This document shows positions 13,316-26,129 of a stretch of DNA of 64,000 nucleotides, piece after piece; position 1 is the stretch's first letter; every line of letters begins with the position of its first letter. The notes under the pieces were generated by a model that worked only from the letters and a program-made list of their open reading frames with translations, was not told the origin of the DNA and ran no database searches. The stretch lies in the NCBI RefSeq assembly GCF_034702125.1, contig NC_085876.1:16124753-16188752 (forward strand). The letters are read 5' to 3'. The position numbers and the translations under genes were made by a program. The stretch comes from Engraulis encrasicolus. Its lineage: Eukaryota > Chordata > Actinopteri > Clupeiformes > Engraulidae.

Positions 13316-13682
13316 GGTAACACTTCACAATAACCTTCCGCAAAAATGGTTAACTAATGGTTAGCTAATGGTTTGTTGTGCATCTATAATACTATTATAA
13401 GCATTAATATATCATTAGTAAATCAATTGTAAAACACAAACTAAACATTTGCTGTTGGCAATAACATTTAGGGCTGCACAATTATGGAAAAAATTATAAT
13501 CAAGATTATTTAGATCAAAATCACGATCACAATTATGAATCATGATTATGCAGCAGAGCTTATGCCCCCCACCCCCCCAATTTCCGGGACGACATAATAA
13601 TACCTTACCATTAGTTAACATTAGTTAACATTAGTAAACCATAAGTTAACCATTTCGCAGAAGGTTATTGTGAAGTGTTACC
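13316..13682. mobile_element. MITE with GGTAACACTT ends, 367 bp
   Basis: The left end ggtaacacttcacaataacc matches the reverse complement of the right end. Inverted similarity continues past 35 bp (cttc, then gcaaaaatggttaact against gcgaaatggttaact). Subterminal ttagctaatgg/ccattagttaa repeats let the whole element form a hairpin. An AT-rich core near 13470-13550 starts tagggctgcacaattat and may be a second nested element. No TSD was confirmed. Confidence 0.85.
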
Positions 13683-14318
13683 GGTAACACTTTATAATAA
13701 TGTTTGCTTATAAAGACTTAGTATACAATTAACTAATGATGAACAAAACATTAACAAATGTTTTATTAACTACATTTTATTAATGCTTTATAAAATATCT
13801 ACTAATAATTTAAAAAACATTTTAACATAGTATTTTTATTCATTTTATTTATTATTTGTGTTTGTTCATTTTATTAATTTAAAAAACAATCTGTTAATGT
13901 TTGATAATAAACAAAATATTAACGTAACATTTCCCAGTCTTTTCCAAACATTTGTTAATGTTTTGCTCATCATTTTTTCATTATTTACTATGTATTCATG
14001 TTTTATAAGCAGTCATTACTACAAAGTGTAGAGAAGGAATGTTTTATTAACTACATTTTATTAATGCTTTATAAAATATCTACTAATAATTTAAGAAACA
14101 TTTTAACGTAGTATTTTTATTCATTTTATTTATTATTTGTGTTTGTTCATTTTATTAATTTAAAAAACAATCTGTTAATGTTTGATAATAAACAAAATAT
14201 TAACGTAACATTTCCCAGTCTTTTCCAAACATTTGTTAATGTTTTGCTCATCATTTTTTCATTATTTACTATGTATTCATGTTTTATAAGCAGTCATTAC
14301 TACAAAGTGTAGAGAAGG
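13683..14318. repeat. Second GGTAACACTT-type element containing a 281-bp tandem duplication
   Basis: It starts ggtaacactttataataatg directly after the previous MITE, so the two ends abut. From 13757 a 281-bp unit is present twice (13757-14037 and 14038-14318). I found only two or three differences between units (taatttaaaa against taatttaaga; aacatagt against aacgtagt). The element's expected right end is missing. Confidence 0.9.
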
Positions 14319-14418
14319 CTACTACCTGCTTCATGGTACAGAGAGAAGGCTACCTGTCACTTAACCAGTGAGAGGCCTGTGTGTCTTCCTGAGCCCCTCT
14401 GGTCCACTGTGCTGTGAG

Positions 14419-14850
14419 AAGTGTTGCCAGATATTCTACGAGAAATAAGCGGCTAGCGTCCTGAAAACAAGCCCAAAAGAAGCGACTGACTGGCGTCGTG
14501 AAAACAAGCCCAAAAGAAGCGACCGAAAGGGTGGGTCATCAGTCGCATGCCTAGTCAGAGAAGCGTTGCTCTTTGCGGGGGTTTGTGTGGCAGCTAAAAT
14601 CCACACAAGTGACCACAGAGAGTGGGAGTTAACAATGCTGTAGTATGGTAACTTGTAAGGATGAGTGAGAAAAATTGAGAAACGCAATCCAATCGCATTC
14701 AAATCACCGGCAGAGCTGAAGAAAACATCAAGCCCAACCCTGAAAAGAGCAAGCCCAAAAAAATGCAACCCGCGACTTTACAAAATCTAAAACGACTGCT
14801 CAAAAAAAGAAGCCCAAGGTCGCTTATAATAAGCGGAATTGGCAACACTG
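14419..14850 (-). mobile_element. hAT-like MITE (TGTTGCCA ends), copy 1
   Basis: The left end aagtgttgccag and right end tggcaacactg are inverted. They are flanked by the 8-bp duplication gctgtgag (14411-14418 and 14851-14858). The interior has repeated acaagcccaaaagaagcgac blocks. A sibling in opposite orientation lies at 63413-63848. Orientation is arbitrary. Non-coding. Confidence 0.92.
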
Positions 14851-15053
14851 GCTGTGAGGGAGCATGTTCCTAATAGTCAAGGACAAACAAACATGTGGTA
14901 CGTTGGGCTGGGTGACCGACTGAGGCGATGGTAGCGGATCAATTGGGGAAATTCAATGCAAAACAAATCAATGTGGCTGCTGTGGCATTTGTCACTTGAG
15001 ATAAGAATCATGTTCTCAAATAACATCAACACCTCAGCTGGGGCAAAGCAGAG

Positions 15054-15178
<125 letters not shown>

Positions 15179-15179
15179 T

Positions 15180-17372
15180 TAATGTGAGATCGGAAGTAGA
15201 GAGGGTTGGCTCCCTTTGAAGTAAATGTGATATTTGAAGTATGTCTCACTGATATGTAAATACAGGCGGGAAAAATACATTACATTTCCCTTCACTCACG
15301 GTGGACTTAAAGCAGGCTGCTGAAATTGAGGTCCGCGATTGCATTCGCTACACAGCAAGCAAAAAAGCCAACTGGTAAGTGACACAAGCACAGTCACATT
15401 ACAAGGCTTAGCAAGTGTAAGGTGTATGAGAGAGACAAAAAAAATTGACATACGAAATAGATTTTGATGTCAAAAAGATTTGTTTCTATTTTTGTCCAGC
15501 AGCAAACAGACAAATGAAGTGGTAGCTTTCCAGAAAGATCCATGGTGGGAAAATTGTGAGGGACAAACGGCTCAACTCACCACAGCTACTGTAGGCTACT
15601 TTGTTCCAAAATGAAATGACTTCAGTGTCACAGCACCACGATGGAAATAAGTCTTCTGACTTTTTTTGTGTACATCCCTGTCTATTTATCCCTTTCAATG
15701 TATGGTTATTGTTGCTGTACAATGTTTTTACATCTAATAGACTAAATACATTCATTCATTCATTCAGTCAGTCATAATGGAAGTGTGTGCGTGCGTGTGT
15801 GTGATGATGATGATGAATGTGTGTGTCTGGGGTTCCTGTCATCATCTTGAAGGTGCTCTCAGCGCTATGTGAAAATGTCAAACTGCAGGAGCCTTTTAGT
15901 GAGCTAATAATGCATAAAGACCTGAGTGATGCTGCTCTTTGGAGGCAGCAGCGGAGGCATTTTGTCATCAGCTATGAGTTGCCTTCTGTTGTATATTATG
16001 CCCCACTTGTACGGTGTTCCACTTTTACTATGTGACTATGCACATTAGTACTGTAATGTGTAAATATATAATGTGAGGTGATTATTCATGAATATACAGT
16101 ATGTAGGCCCTAGAAATTGTAGTTAGTTTATATGCATTTGTTACCTCTCTCCGCCATGGCGTCTGAAACAAATAAAAATAAAGAGAAAGGTCTCTCAACG
16201 CCCATGTACAAGTCCATTACACATTCTAGTCTTTTAATCTATATTTACATCAAATCAAATGCCAGGAATTAAACTTAGACCAACAAAACCCAAAGCACAC
16301 AGCTCAGTGAACACTGAGACATTAAAGCAGCAAAAGCTATAGACTAATCTACTCAATAATCACATGCCTGTATATTCTGAACACATAATGTGGTGTCTGC
16401 ATGGACAACAACATGGACAACAGCAATGGGAATATCTGGATAATTTTTTCGTAATGTGAATACACAATGTTTTCCCGTTCCATACTTGACTGAGTTTGGC
16501 TGTCTGAGAGTGCCTTTGCATTTCTGCGCCACACCACTGGCGTAAAATGGCACTTTCTGATGTAACTCAACACCAAGACCAAAACATTGTGACTTGACTT
16601 GCAGGGCTTGTGGGAAATAACATGAAAGTGGAGCTCAGCCAATGAACACATCAAAGCAATGCAATGTAATATGAACAGTACATGTCAGTCTGTCAGAGAT
16701 TATGCAATTTTTGCAAAAGCCTGATTTTATAAATAGTAGCCTATATACTGTGTCCTTTTATGCCCAATTGTCATAGACTACAGTACACTGCTATTACTAT
16801 TGTGCTATCATTGATATTTCAAATAGGTGTGTTGTTGTTTTCTTTTTAACCCTTGTAAGGTGTCCAGGTCGTTTAGACCTGTTTCAGTTTCTTGTGACAA
16901 AAATAGAATGGATTATTGTTCTTTCACGTTGAGATTCACTGGCCAATTGGCTCATTTTATGTGAGGAACATGGATCTGGAAAAAATAATAATAGTGACCC
17001 CCACTACACACCGTTATTGCCATGTTCAGTTTCATTGTACCATAAATCATACATTGACTAATAACACAAACAAATGGAACCCTATTCCGCCGACATTGCA
17101 AGATGTCCTAGTCCTTGTGCTTCTGCACATTGCTGCATTGTTTCCATGTAGCTTGAGCTGAGTAACCAAGGCTATGCATAATGACATTTTTTCATTAGCT
17201 CTGTAGCCGACACACACACACAAACACACAGTATAAACTTTCTCTCCTCGCACATACTGTATTGCAGCATGAAAACACTGTAAATAACACACACAGAGAC
17301 ACACACACCAAGCCTTCTGGGAGCATACAAACACAGATCATTGCTCTCAACACGACCACGACCACGACCGAC
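15180..17372. other. Non-coding stretch
   Basis: No supported gene. At 16846 the sequence TTAA is followed by cccttgtaaggtgtccaggt, which looks like the left end of a piggyBac-derived MITE, but I could not find its right end. A short (ATG)n run lies near 15803. Confidence 0.35.
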
Positions 17373-17374
17373 CG

Positions 17375-17442
<68 letters not shown>
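17373..17442. repeat. (CG)5 plus (CA)30 alternating purine-pyrimidine tract
   Basis: A short gcgcgcgcgc run (17373-17382) passes directly into sixty bases of (CA)n. The seventy bases are continuous purine-pyrimidine alternation, the classical Z-DNA-forming pattern. A (CGAC)-rich run lies just upstream (17352-17372). Confidence 0.97.
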
Positions 17443-17445
<3 letters not shown>

Positions 17446-18100
17446 TGGTCTTTAGCAGCAGCCTATTGTCCACAGCTCTGGGTCCTGACGGGGCAGTTCA
17501 GAGGGGCCACAGACTTGTCAATCACTTCCTTTCCTCTCTTTCTCTCCCTCGCTCGTTCACTCTCACTTTCTGCCTCACTCCCTCCGACTGTCTGTCGGTC
17601 TCTTAGACACACAAACGTACACACACACACGCCTCCCTTCTTCAGGCAAGCCAGGCAAGCAGGTGGTGGTACCCAGGAGGCATGCGGGGAGTGCTGCTGG
17701 GATGCAGTTGTTTTATGTTTATTATTTTATGGTTTTTATTGTGTAATTTTATCTCTTTATCCATATTGACTTGTTCTGTTTTGTCTGTGTCCTGTCTGTA
17801 AATGTAACTGTTATGTGTGCTGCCGCCTTGGCCAGGGCTCACTTGTAAAAGAGAATTTTATTCTCAATGTGAAGTTATTTCCCTGGTAAAATAAAGGTAA
17901 AATAAAAAAAAATAAAAAAGCGGTGATCAGTGGTGTGATGGATGGCTGTGAGTAAATGGTCAGCCAGAGGGAGCCAATGGGGTGGGAGGAGTAGCACACA
18001 TTCAGGCCTCCCTCAGTGGGGTGGGGTGGGGTTGGATGGTGCATCAGCTCCCATCTGCACTCTCTCCTTTTCTCTTCAGCTACTCTTTTCTGCCTTACGT

Positions 18101-18269
18101 AGTGTTTCTCAACGGGGGCGTTGGGACGCCCTAGGGGGGCGTTGAAGGATACAGTTGAGAGGGAGCGGTGCTTAGTTGTGTTCAATATTAAGAAGGGCGT
18201 TGGCAGGCTTATGATGAGGTCAGGATGAGGTCCAAGGGACATTTGTGCAAAAAAGGTTGAGAATCACTG
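18101..18269. mobile_element. hAT-like MITE (AGTGTTTCTCAAC ends), 169 bp
   Basis: The left end agtgtttctcaac matches the reverse complement of the right end gttgagaatcactg with one mismatch. The interior contains two ggggcgttg repeats. These ends are widespread in fish hAT-derived MITEs. The flanking 8-mers match only partly, so the TSD is eroded or absent. Confidence 0.7.
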
Positions 18270-21208
18270 CCCTAGTGGGACTTGTTAAACACAAACCCTG
18301 TCAGTGACATGCTCAGAGGGTGTCAGCTTAGTATTGTAGATGCAAACCCTTCACCCACCCAGTCCTGCATGTCCTCCATTTATTTCTGTCTCTCGGTCTG
18401 TCTGTCTGTCTGTCTGTTTGTGTGTGTGCCTCTCTCTCTCCCTCCCTCCCTCCCTCTCTCTCTTTCTCACTCATTCCCTCCTGGGAAAGTGCTTCTATTT
18501 TTGAAGGACTCATTTCCCAAATTATTGATAGGACTATTGCTGTTAATACAGTACTGTAATATAAAACAAATTTTTCATGCATTATTTATTGTTTCCTGTC
18601 CATCTCCGACATTCTATTTTACTATTGAATGCTGCTGTTGTGCACTGCACTGTAGTTGGCTCACGATAACATTCCTCAGTTGACTTTGAAGTTTTAAGGC
18701 TTACAGTAAGATAAACTTGAAAACTGAAGGGTGTGTGTGGGCAAAATCTCTCTGATAGGGTAAATTGGTTAGTATTTTTTGTTACGGTTAAAAAAATCTT
18801 TTTTCTTTTTCTTCTGCAAATCTCGCTCCGCAAAACAATTCACTTCAGCCGTGTTGCCTCTTCGGAGCTCCCTTCCACACTCGCATGAGGGCGAGATTAG
18901 ATTTCTAGAATCTTCCACATGCCTACGTTATCACCTCAATTTCGCCGTCTTTGATAGATAGTCCTCTTGACTCCCTTCAGTGAAACAGAAAGGCAGGACT
19001 CATGATAAATAACAGGTACGTGTGTGTGTGTGTGTGTGTGTGTGTGTCCACTCACTGTCCTCCTCTGTCTGAAAGGTGACCTCTCTGCCCTAAGCAGCAG
19101 CGTGTGTGCGTGCGCGCGTGTGTATATGTGTGTGTGAGGTTGTTAAACAGTGATGAAGTGGTGAGGGTGGTGGGATGAGATTGTGTGAATGCGGTGAATC
19201 GAGGTAGGCTCTGGGTGAAAATACAAATCTTAAATCAAAAATAGAAGACTTAGAGAGAGGAAAAAGAGATAGAGAGAGGGGGAGGGAGGGGAAAGAAAAA
19301 AGAATGAAGAAAAAACGAGTGTCAAGCCTTTCTGAAAAGAGGACGTGATCTTAGAAATGATAACACATTTTTGAAATGACTATCATGACACACCTAAACA
19401 TTACAAATGGCTGCTGAGAAAAAAAAAACCTACACAAAGATAATCCATAACAAAAAGATACTAACCACTCTGGGGAAAACACACAGATTTATCAAAATTG
19501 TGAATTCTGGAAAATACAGAACTAAATTCCACATACGAAACAATCAGAGAAAAGTTACTATGCATTGTAAACACAATTAAAGATGCATAAAATCCTCAAA
19601 GACACACACACACACACACACAGATCTTTCTTTTCTCTGTTTCTCATGTTTGTCTTCAGGAAACCCTGAAGTAAGGATTAAGCCCTATGTAGCTGGCCTG
19701 CAGTGAACCCATACTGTGTAGCTGCCCTGTGAACCCACACTGTGCTTCAAACAGAACCACACGAGTTGTTTGGATCACACCACAAGAGGTCCGGATTATC
19801 CAAAAGGGCCAGTGGCACAGTGCCCAGGGGCACCAACCATTTACAGCCAGTTTGGGGACACCACATGACACAAATATTGTTCAGAAAGGGGGCACCTGCG
19901 AGGTGTAGTGCCCGGGGGCACCACGGTGTGTTAATACGGTCCTGCACCACAAGACATGGCCATCGCTGCAGGTGATGAGACTGATCTGTTACTGAGGCAC
20001 CAAACTGTTACTCTTCGCAGTGTGAACAATTCTTACCATTTCACCTTACAGGACTAGGGTGGTCTGAAAAGTTATCTGTAGAGAAGATATGTTGGTTTGT
20101 CAATTACTAAGAGGTTCTTACTGTCTTATTCTACAGTTGGACAAGGGGGTTGGGGAACATGGGGCTTTAGGGTTATTGGTTTGGAATAGATGGTTGGATG
20201 GGGTCGGGTTGGGTAGTTGTATGGGGTCCGGGTTGGGTAGTGAGGGGTGGGGGACTGCAGGGCTTTTGAGGTTACTAGTTGGAAATGGTAGGATGGGATG
20301 GGGTCGCCTTGGGTAGTGAGGGGTGGTGGAAGTGGGGTTGGTTGACTGGCTAAGACAGGAGGGAGGTTAAAGCAGTTTTCTGGTAGACGGTTCTTACTGT
20401 TTTACCTGTGTAGTGGGAAGTAGTAGGGGTGGGGGCAGGGTTCACGTTAGCCGGCTGTGGCCGGACATTGGCCGTTTTGCATCATGAATGACCAGCAAAT
20501 AAAATGTGACCGGCCAAAATGTCCGACAAAAAATGACTAAAAATAATCAGTAAATAATAGCTAATTTTAAATACTGAATGTTATACAAAACACCAGTGAT
20601 ATGAAACTGAACAAAGCCGAAAATAGTTATGAATAGCCTATGTAAATGAACGTGTCATAGTCTAAACAGCACGCAATAGTGTTGCTTGCGCTCTCGTCCC
20701 CCACGGCATTCTCCCCAATCAAGTTGCTTCCCTATCACTTGACTCACGCTGACTGATGTCGAGGAACAATTCAGGTTTTTAAATTTTAAATTATTATTAT
20801 TTTAAATTATTTTATCAGTAAATACAAAAGGCATTGCGCTTGCAAAACCGTTTCATGCCCAGTTGCGAAGTCAAGCCTGGGACCCAATGCGATGGCATGC
20901 GCAGCATCGCAGCATCGAATCACTTTCACTTTTACCTCTGCTGAAAAATGGTGGTGGATCTCCAAGTAGGCCTAGGCTAGGCTACAGTCGAGGGTCAAAT
21001 TAAACATTTCAGAGAACGATATGCTCATGAGAAGTCCCAGTAAAAGTGCATGAAGGGCTTTATCACTTTTTCATCACTGGCCAAAATGGCTAGTGGATGT
21101 ATCTCACACGCCCACATAGAGCGTCGTACGGAACGTGTCAATTTGATATAGGGTGTTATAGTGCAGGTCTGGGCTGACTCCAGGCTGATTGGCTAAGGTG
21201 CAAGCCTG
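18270..21208. other. Non-coding stretch with simple repeats
   Basis: Contents are a (CTGT)n run at about 18398-18420, a (TG)n run at 19021-19047, and purine-rich gagagaggg runs near 19250-19300. A short dispersed element at 19795-19945 carries inverted ggggcacc/ggtgcccc-like motifs (cccaggggcacc, cccgggggcacc). No ORF is supported. Confidence 0.5.
20140..20340 (+). repeat. G-rich strand-asymmetric segment
   Basis: Runs of three to five G recur every few bases (gatggggtcgggttgggtag is repeated in variant form at about 20195, 20223 and 20297). Degenerate ggttgggtagtgaggggtgg blocks are also present. The plus strand could form G-quadruplexes. It looks like a decayed minisatellite. Confidence 0.6.
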
Positions 21209-21510
21209 TACCACATTAGACACTAATACAAACTTACTTGAATTCTCATGGGTGTTTTAAAGAGTTTTATCTTCATAAGCAGGATCACAAAACAGAACAG
21301 GAGCTATGATTTTATTTCTTTTTTCTTGATTTTTTCTATAGGACAGGGTCTTTTGGGCTTTCTGCGTAACAAAACAATGAAGAGCTTACAAGAGTTAAGG
21401 TCTTGCCAGCTGATAACTTTCCTGAACCACATTTGGCACTAATACAAACTTACTTACATTCCCACGGGTGTTTTTAAAGAGTTTTATCTTTATAAAGCAG
21501 GAACACAAAG
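21209..21510. repeat. Direct repeat pair, ~80 bp, 219 bp apart
   Basis: The phrase cactaatacaaacttactt followed by attc-cA-gggtgttttaaagagttttatctt occurs near 21220-21280 and again at 21440-21500. Small indels separate the copies, so the tandem duplication is old. Confidence 0.75.
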
Positions 21511-21519
21511 CCTCGCAAA

Positions 21520-23711
21520 ACATCAGCAAAAACACAGTGTTAGTAAATTATAGATACACGTTGTGCTTTAACTACACAGCTTTAAACAAAATTAGTTCTC
21601 ACAAAGTAAAATGCACTTGCTATTTGTCAACAGTTGTGTGGAAAAGAGTGGAAAAACAAGGAGGAACAAAAGCATTGCAAGTGGATGAAAGTGCATTCAT
21701 AATGGCTAAAGTGATTCCATTGATTCAAAGCCAACTTGCGACTAACAGACTTTCCTGAAAAGCTGGGACTGATTGCCTTGCGAGGTATACAATGTGTGTG
21801 GGTGTGTGTTTATGCGCTGCCTGTATCTGTGTAAACAATCACTGATCTGGTTCATCGCCAACTCTCCAATTTAATCTCACAGCAGAGTAAATATTTCAAT
21901 TTGGCCTCCTGTTGCACTCATTAAATTGACTTCAATTCAGCGTGTGTGTCTCTGTGTGCATGCGTGCGTGCGTGCACGAGTGTGTTCCATTCATTAGAGA
22001 CTTCAGACTCATCTTCATGAGGGCAGCAGGAAATAGGATGTAGGCCTACTATAAGGTGTACAATAAGGTGTAGGCCTATATGACTACAACATACTGCTGA
22101 CATACACTCAGAAAGAGAGACAGAGCGAGAGAGAGAGAGAATTGCATTGCACCAGCACTGTTTGGGTCGGCTTGAAAACTGTGTGTGTGTTTGTTTGTGT
22201 GTGTGTGTGTCATTGAAAGAGAGAGGTTTTTTCTCATAACCACAGCACAACTTACACTTTTGTGACCATAGCAGAGTAGGATGCGCCACTGAAGGTCGCC
22301 AGCTCATTTGAGGATCCGGCTTTTATACAAAGTCCTCCATGATGGTGCTGCCGATTGGCTGGCACCCAGAAAAGTCCTCCACTTTGTGTCTGGACGCCCA
22401 TTTAGTGGCAACCCCTAAGTACTCTTCACACACAACTTCTTCCCCAGTGTACCGAAACCCAACCCTGTGTGTCTGTGCCCATACACGTGGCTAAGCCTGA
22501 CTCAACAGACTGCCTCAACCCCTCTGGCAATGAATACTTTAAGTCCCCAGAAGCCTTCCCATAGTCATCAGTGAAAGAGAGAGAGAGGGAGAGACAGATA
22601 TATTGAAAGAGAAAGAGAGCAAAAGACAGAGAGAGAAAAAAAAACAGTTCAATGAGTTCAGGTGCTTCTCTGAGTTGTCTGCCTCAAAACATGTTGTGAC
22701 CATTGTGTGTACTTTCTGTGGATGTAGCAAAGCATAATGTGTCCGACTTGTGCTCCTGTCAATATTACATTCATAGAATGGTCTATTGACTGGGTAGACA
22801 TTCAACACCATTCATTCATGTATTCTTCAGAGGACATTGCGCATGCTTTTCAGTGGAGATGCAGTAGACGGACGATGGCAAAACTTGAGGAAAGAGGATG
22901 AGAATGAATGCAGACTGATCCAAAGATGAACGGCCATGGTGTTATCGCTACCAGGAGTCTGGTACACTCCTCAAAATCTTACCACTGAAACTACAAATTG
23001 AACACTCATAGTAATGGTGGTACAGTCTGTCTAGCGTCTAACGTGTGTGTGCGTGTGCGTGCGCATGTGCATGCATGGGTGCAGCATTGCCATTAATTTC
23101 CAACAGCCTCCAGGCTTTCCCACCCTGACACTTATTCCCAGAACAGTCCATTCCAGAAGGGGTCAGGAAGGTTAAGTTGACCTATCAGCAGGATGAGATT
23201 GAGTAGTTTGGGAATCAGCAGCCTCCAGAAACCTCCACAGGCCCATACGGCATTGCAGCAGCACTATGAGGACAAGAGAGACAATGCATCTCACATCTCC
23301 TCCTGTCTTTCACTGACACACTGCAGGGTACGTTCGGAAAGGACGGTAGTGACACGATGACTCCCCTCCTACATAAATAGGTCTCTGATCAGATACACAT
23401 CTCAACATCTCAGCAAGGAAGATGAAAATGAAATGAACCAATGAAGTTAATTTTCTATTTCATTCTTTTGCGTCCTCTCTCTAGGTGTATGTTGTGTGTT
23501 TGCTTTGGGATAAGTCAATCAATGATAAATTAGAGATAAACCAATTTCTCTTATTAAAGCTAGTTATTCAAGTTATACAAGTTATTCACTGGTCAAAAAC
23601 CCTTTCCTATCCCCTCCCTACATGTGAGGAAGTCATGCATTGGTCTTGGTTACTGTGAACGCAGGTGGAACTGGCTGGCTTTTCTAAACTACACCATGGG
23701 TAATTTTTGCC

Positions 23712-23713
<2 letters not shown>
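21520..23713. other. Non-coding stretch
   Basis: Only short simple repeats were seen: gtgcgtgcgtgc near 21960, a (GA)n run near 22120, and gagagagaga near 22575. No gene is supported. Confidence 0.4.

Positions 23714-23806
<93 letters not shown>
23714..23806. repeat. (TG)n microsatellite, 93 bp
   Basis: Pure TG tract, followed by a CT-rich segment (23885-24090, many tctct motifs). Confidence 0.98.
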
Positions 23807-23807
<1 letters not shown>

Positions 23808-23809
23808 AG

Positions 23810-25905
23810 GCCCAGACCTATGCTGTTGCTGATTGGGTGGCTGCAGTTGGAAAGTTTCAACTTGTCAAATATCTGCAGTTCAAATCACTCTCTTCAATCT
23901 CTCTCTCTCCATCTGATTTCTCTTCTCACTCAATTTCTGTCTTTTCTTCTCTCTTTTCACTCATTTTCTCTCCCATCCATCTTGATTGCATGTGCATGTG
24001 AGCAGGTGTGTTCTGCTTCCTTCTCTTGTCATCTCATCCCTCACTCTCTCCATTTCACTCTACCTCCATCTGCTTTCCTCCTCGTTGTGTCATTTCTTTT
24101 CTCCTGAAGTACTTGGCTTACCTGGGTAGCGATTGAGAGATTGAAGCGAGGTCTTGATGTGCATCGTTCCATCCATTTAAAAAGGGCCATTACGGCTCCA
24201 TCTGTGAACCTCAAATTGCCACCGCTCTCTCTGTCAAGCTTTGGTAGGGCATGCTCACAAGCAAATATGTGCCGTGCATCTCTCTCTCGAACAACAGCTG
24301 CAGGTAACAACAGGTTAAAAAAGAGGCTTGAGTGTGAAGACAGGAGAAGACAAGAGACGAGGTCCTCAGGAGTGACTGCGCTGTCTCATGTCTGCGGTAA
24401 ATCGATGGCCTCTGCTTCTCAAATAATAAGCATATTGTGTTAAAGTTCATTGTTTCCCCCATAAGGTAATGATAACAAATAAACTTTCATATGTTTTACA
24501 TTCATTGCACACCAACTGAAATATTTCAGGTCTTGTTTTGTTTTAATATTGATGATTTTGGCATACAGCTCATGAAAATCTGAGTCTCCAGTAAGAAAGT
24601 TGTGACGAACTCAGAGCCGTTGGAATTCAAGAGAGTGGTTGCTACGTTGTAAAGTAGCAAGGTATGGGGGACTGTGTAAACAAGGCCGACAGGCGGACAA
24701 CAGATGCGTCCCTCTATGCCAGTTCCAACCTTTTTTCCCCCCAAAACGCCCCGCTGGCCTCCTCCTAACCTGTCAACGCCCACCCCCCTCTGAGGATGTG
24801 CTTTTTGTTTATTGGTCATAGCCTATTGCCCATGGAAACTCCAAATAATGTGGCAGGCAGTGAAATGACGAGACAAAGCTTTATATTTTGCAGTTTAGAC
24901 TATAATAAGGTCATCATGCTTGGATTTGGAAAAGAAGCATCTAATTTCAAATTTCACATAGATCAAGTGGCTACATTACAAATTACCAGATATTATTAGT
25001 ACTAGGTTATTTATCAACCTTTAGTAGGCTATCACGCCATTTCAGCGTCATGTGCATGTGGGAAAGAAACTAAACATCGCCAAATAGCCTAATAAATAAA
25101 TAAAACCGTTTGGGTGAATCATGCGCTATGGGTTCACCCTTTGGATGCATTGTGCGCTTAATTGTCAATGCCAGCTTTTTACCGTCAAGGCACAAAGCAG
25201 TGAGCTTCAGTGGCAGAGTTTACCAAATTCATACGACTGCAAACCAATTACGAAGCAAAAGACGCGTTCTGTCCGGTGCTCTCTCTGAGCGCAAGGGAAA
25301 GCACCTGTGGGGTTCACGCGCCCGCCAGCAGAAAACGACTCTCCCTTGAAATATGCCCGAGAACATCAGTAACACAGCGTATGTGAAATGCAAATGGACC
25401 ATCTGTCTACTAGTTCGAGAACACTGACTACTCACTGAAACGTAGTGGCAGAATGTTTGCAAACTCACGTTTAGAGGAAGAGCTGTAGCGCTGCTGGTCG
25501 CCTGTCAACTTATTATGGTTCCATGTCGTGGAGCGTTATGCAATGCTAACGCCCCTCTATCCGAGCACAAACATCTGTGTGAAATACTGCCTGCCGACTT
25601 CTAAATCGTTCATTTCCATTCTGATGAACCAAAATAGCTGCACAACGCGACACTATCAGCCGAAGTGTAGGCCTATCACTAGACCGTGAACATTAAGTGA
25701 CACTCACAGTGGTGTTGGTGTGCTGTGGAGAAGGAACGAAGTTGACTACCACTGTCCAAACGCAAAACAATGCCGAAAATTGAATGCACCCCTCAGTTGT
25801 CTCACAATGCTATCAGCTTAGCCTTGCCGGTTTGGTTTTGACACGCATTCGCTCCAGGCCAAAATGGCTCTCTGCCTCCGCCTTGTGGACACAGGAGGAA
25901 CAATT
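23810..25905. other. Non-coding stretch
   Basis: It is CT-rich until about 24100, then unremarkable. ORFs of 60-130 codons here show no domain. No RNA gene was seen. Confidence 0.35.
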
Positions 25906-25911
25906 GAAGGA

Positions 25912-25997
25912 ATGCGTTTCAGACAGCGTTTCAGACAAGACAGCGTTTCAGACAAGGAATGCGTTTCAGACGGACGGACGGACGGACGGACGGACAG
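25912..25997. repeat. Short tandem gcgtttcagaca repeats leading into (GACG)n
   Basis: Four spaced copies of gcgtttcagac (25914-25970) are followed by seven GACG tetramers. This looks like stepwise simple-repeat growth from a short unit. Confidence 0.85.
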
Positions 25998-26129
25998 ACC
26001 CTCTTATAGAGATGCTGGGACGCATCTAAAAATGGCACGACTGAGGAGGCTAGCACAGATTAGATTATAAAAAATAGAAAAGGAGGGGGTTATCTATTAC
26101 AACCTTAGTTGGGTGTCTGGAGAAAAAAT

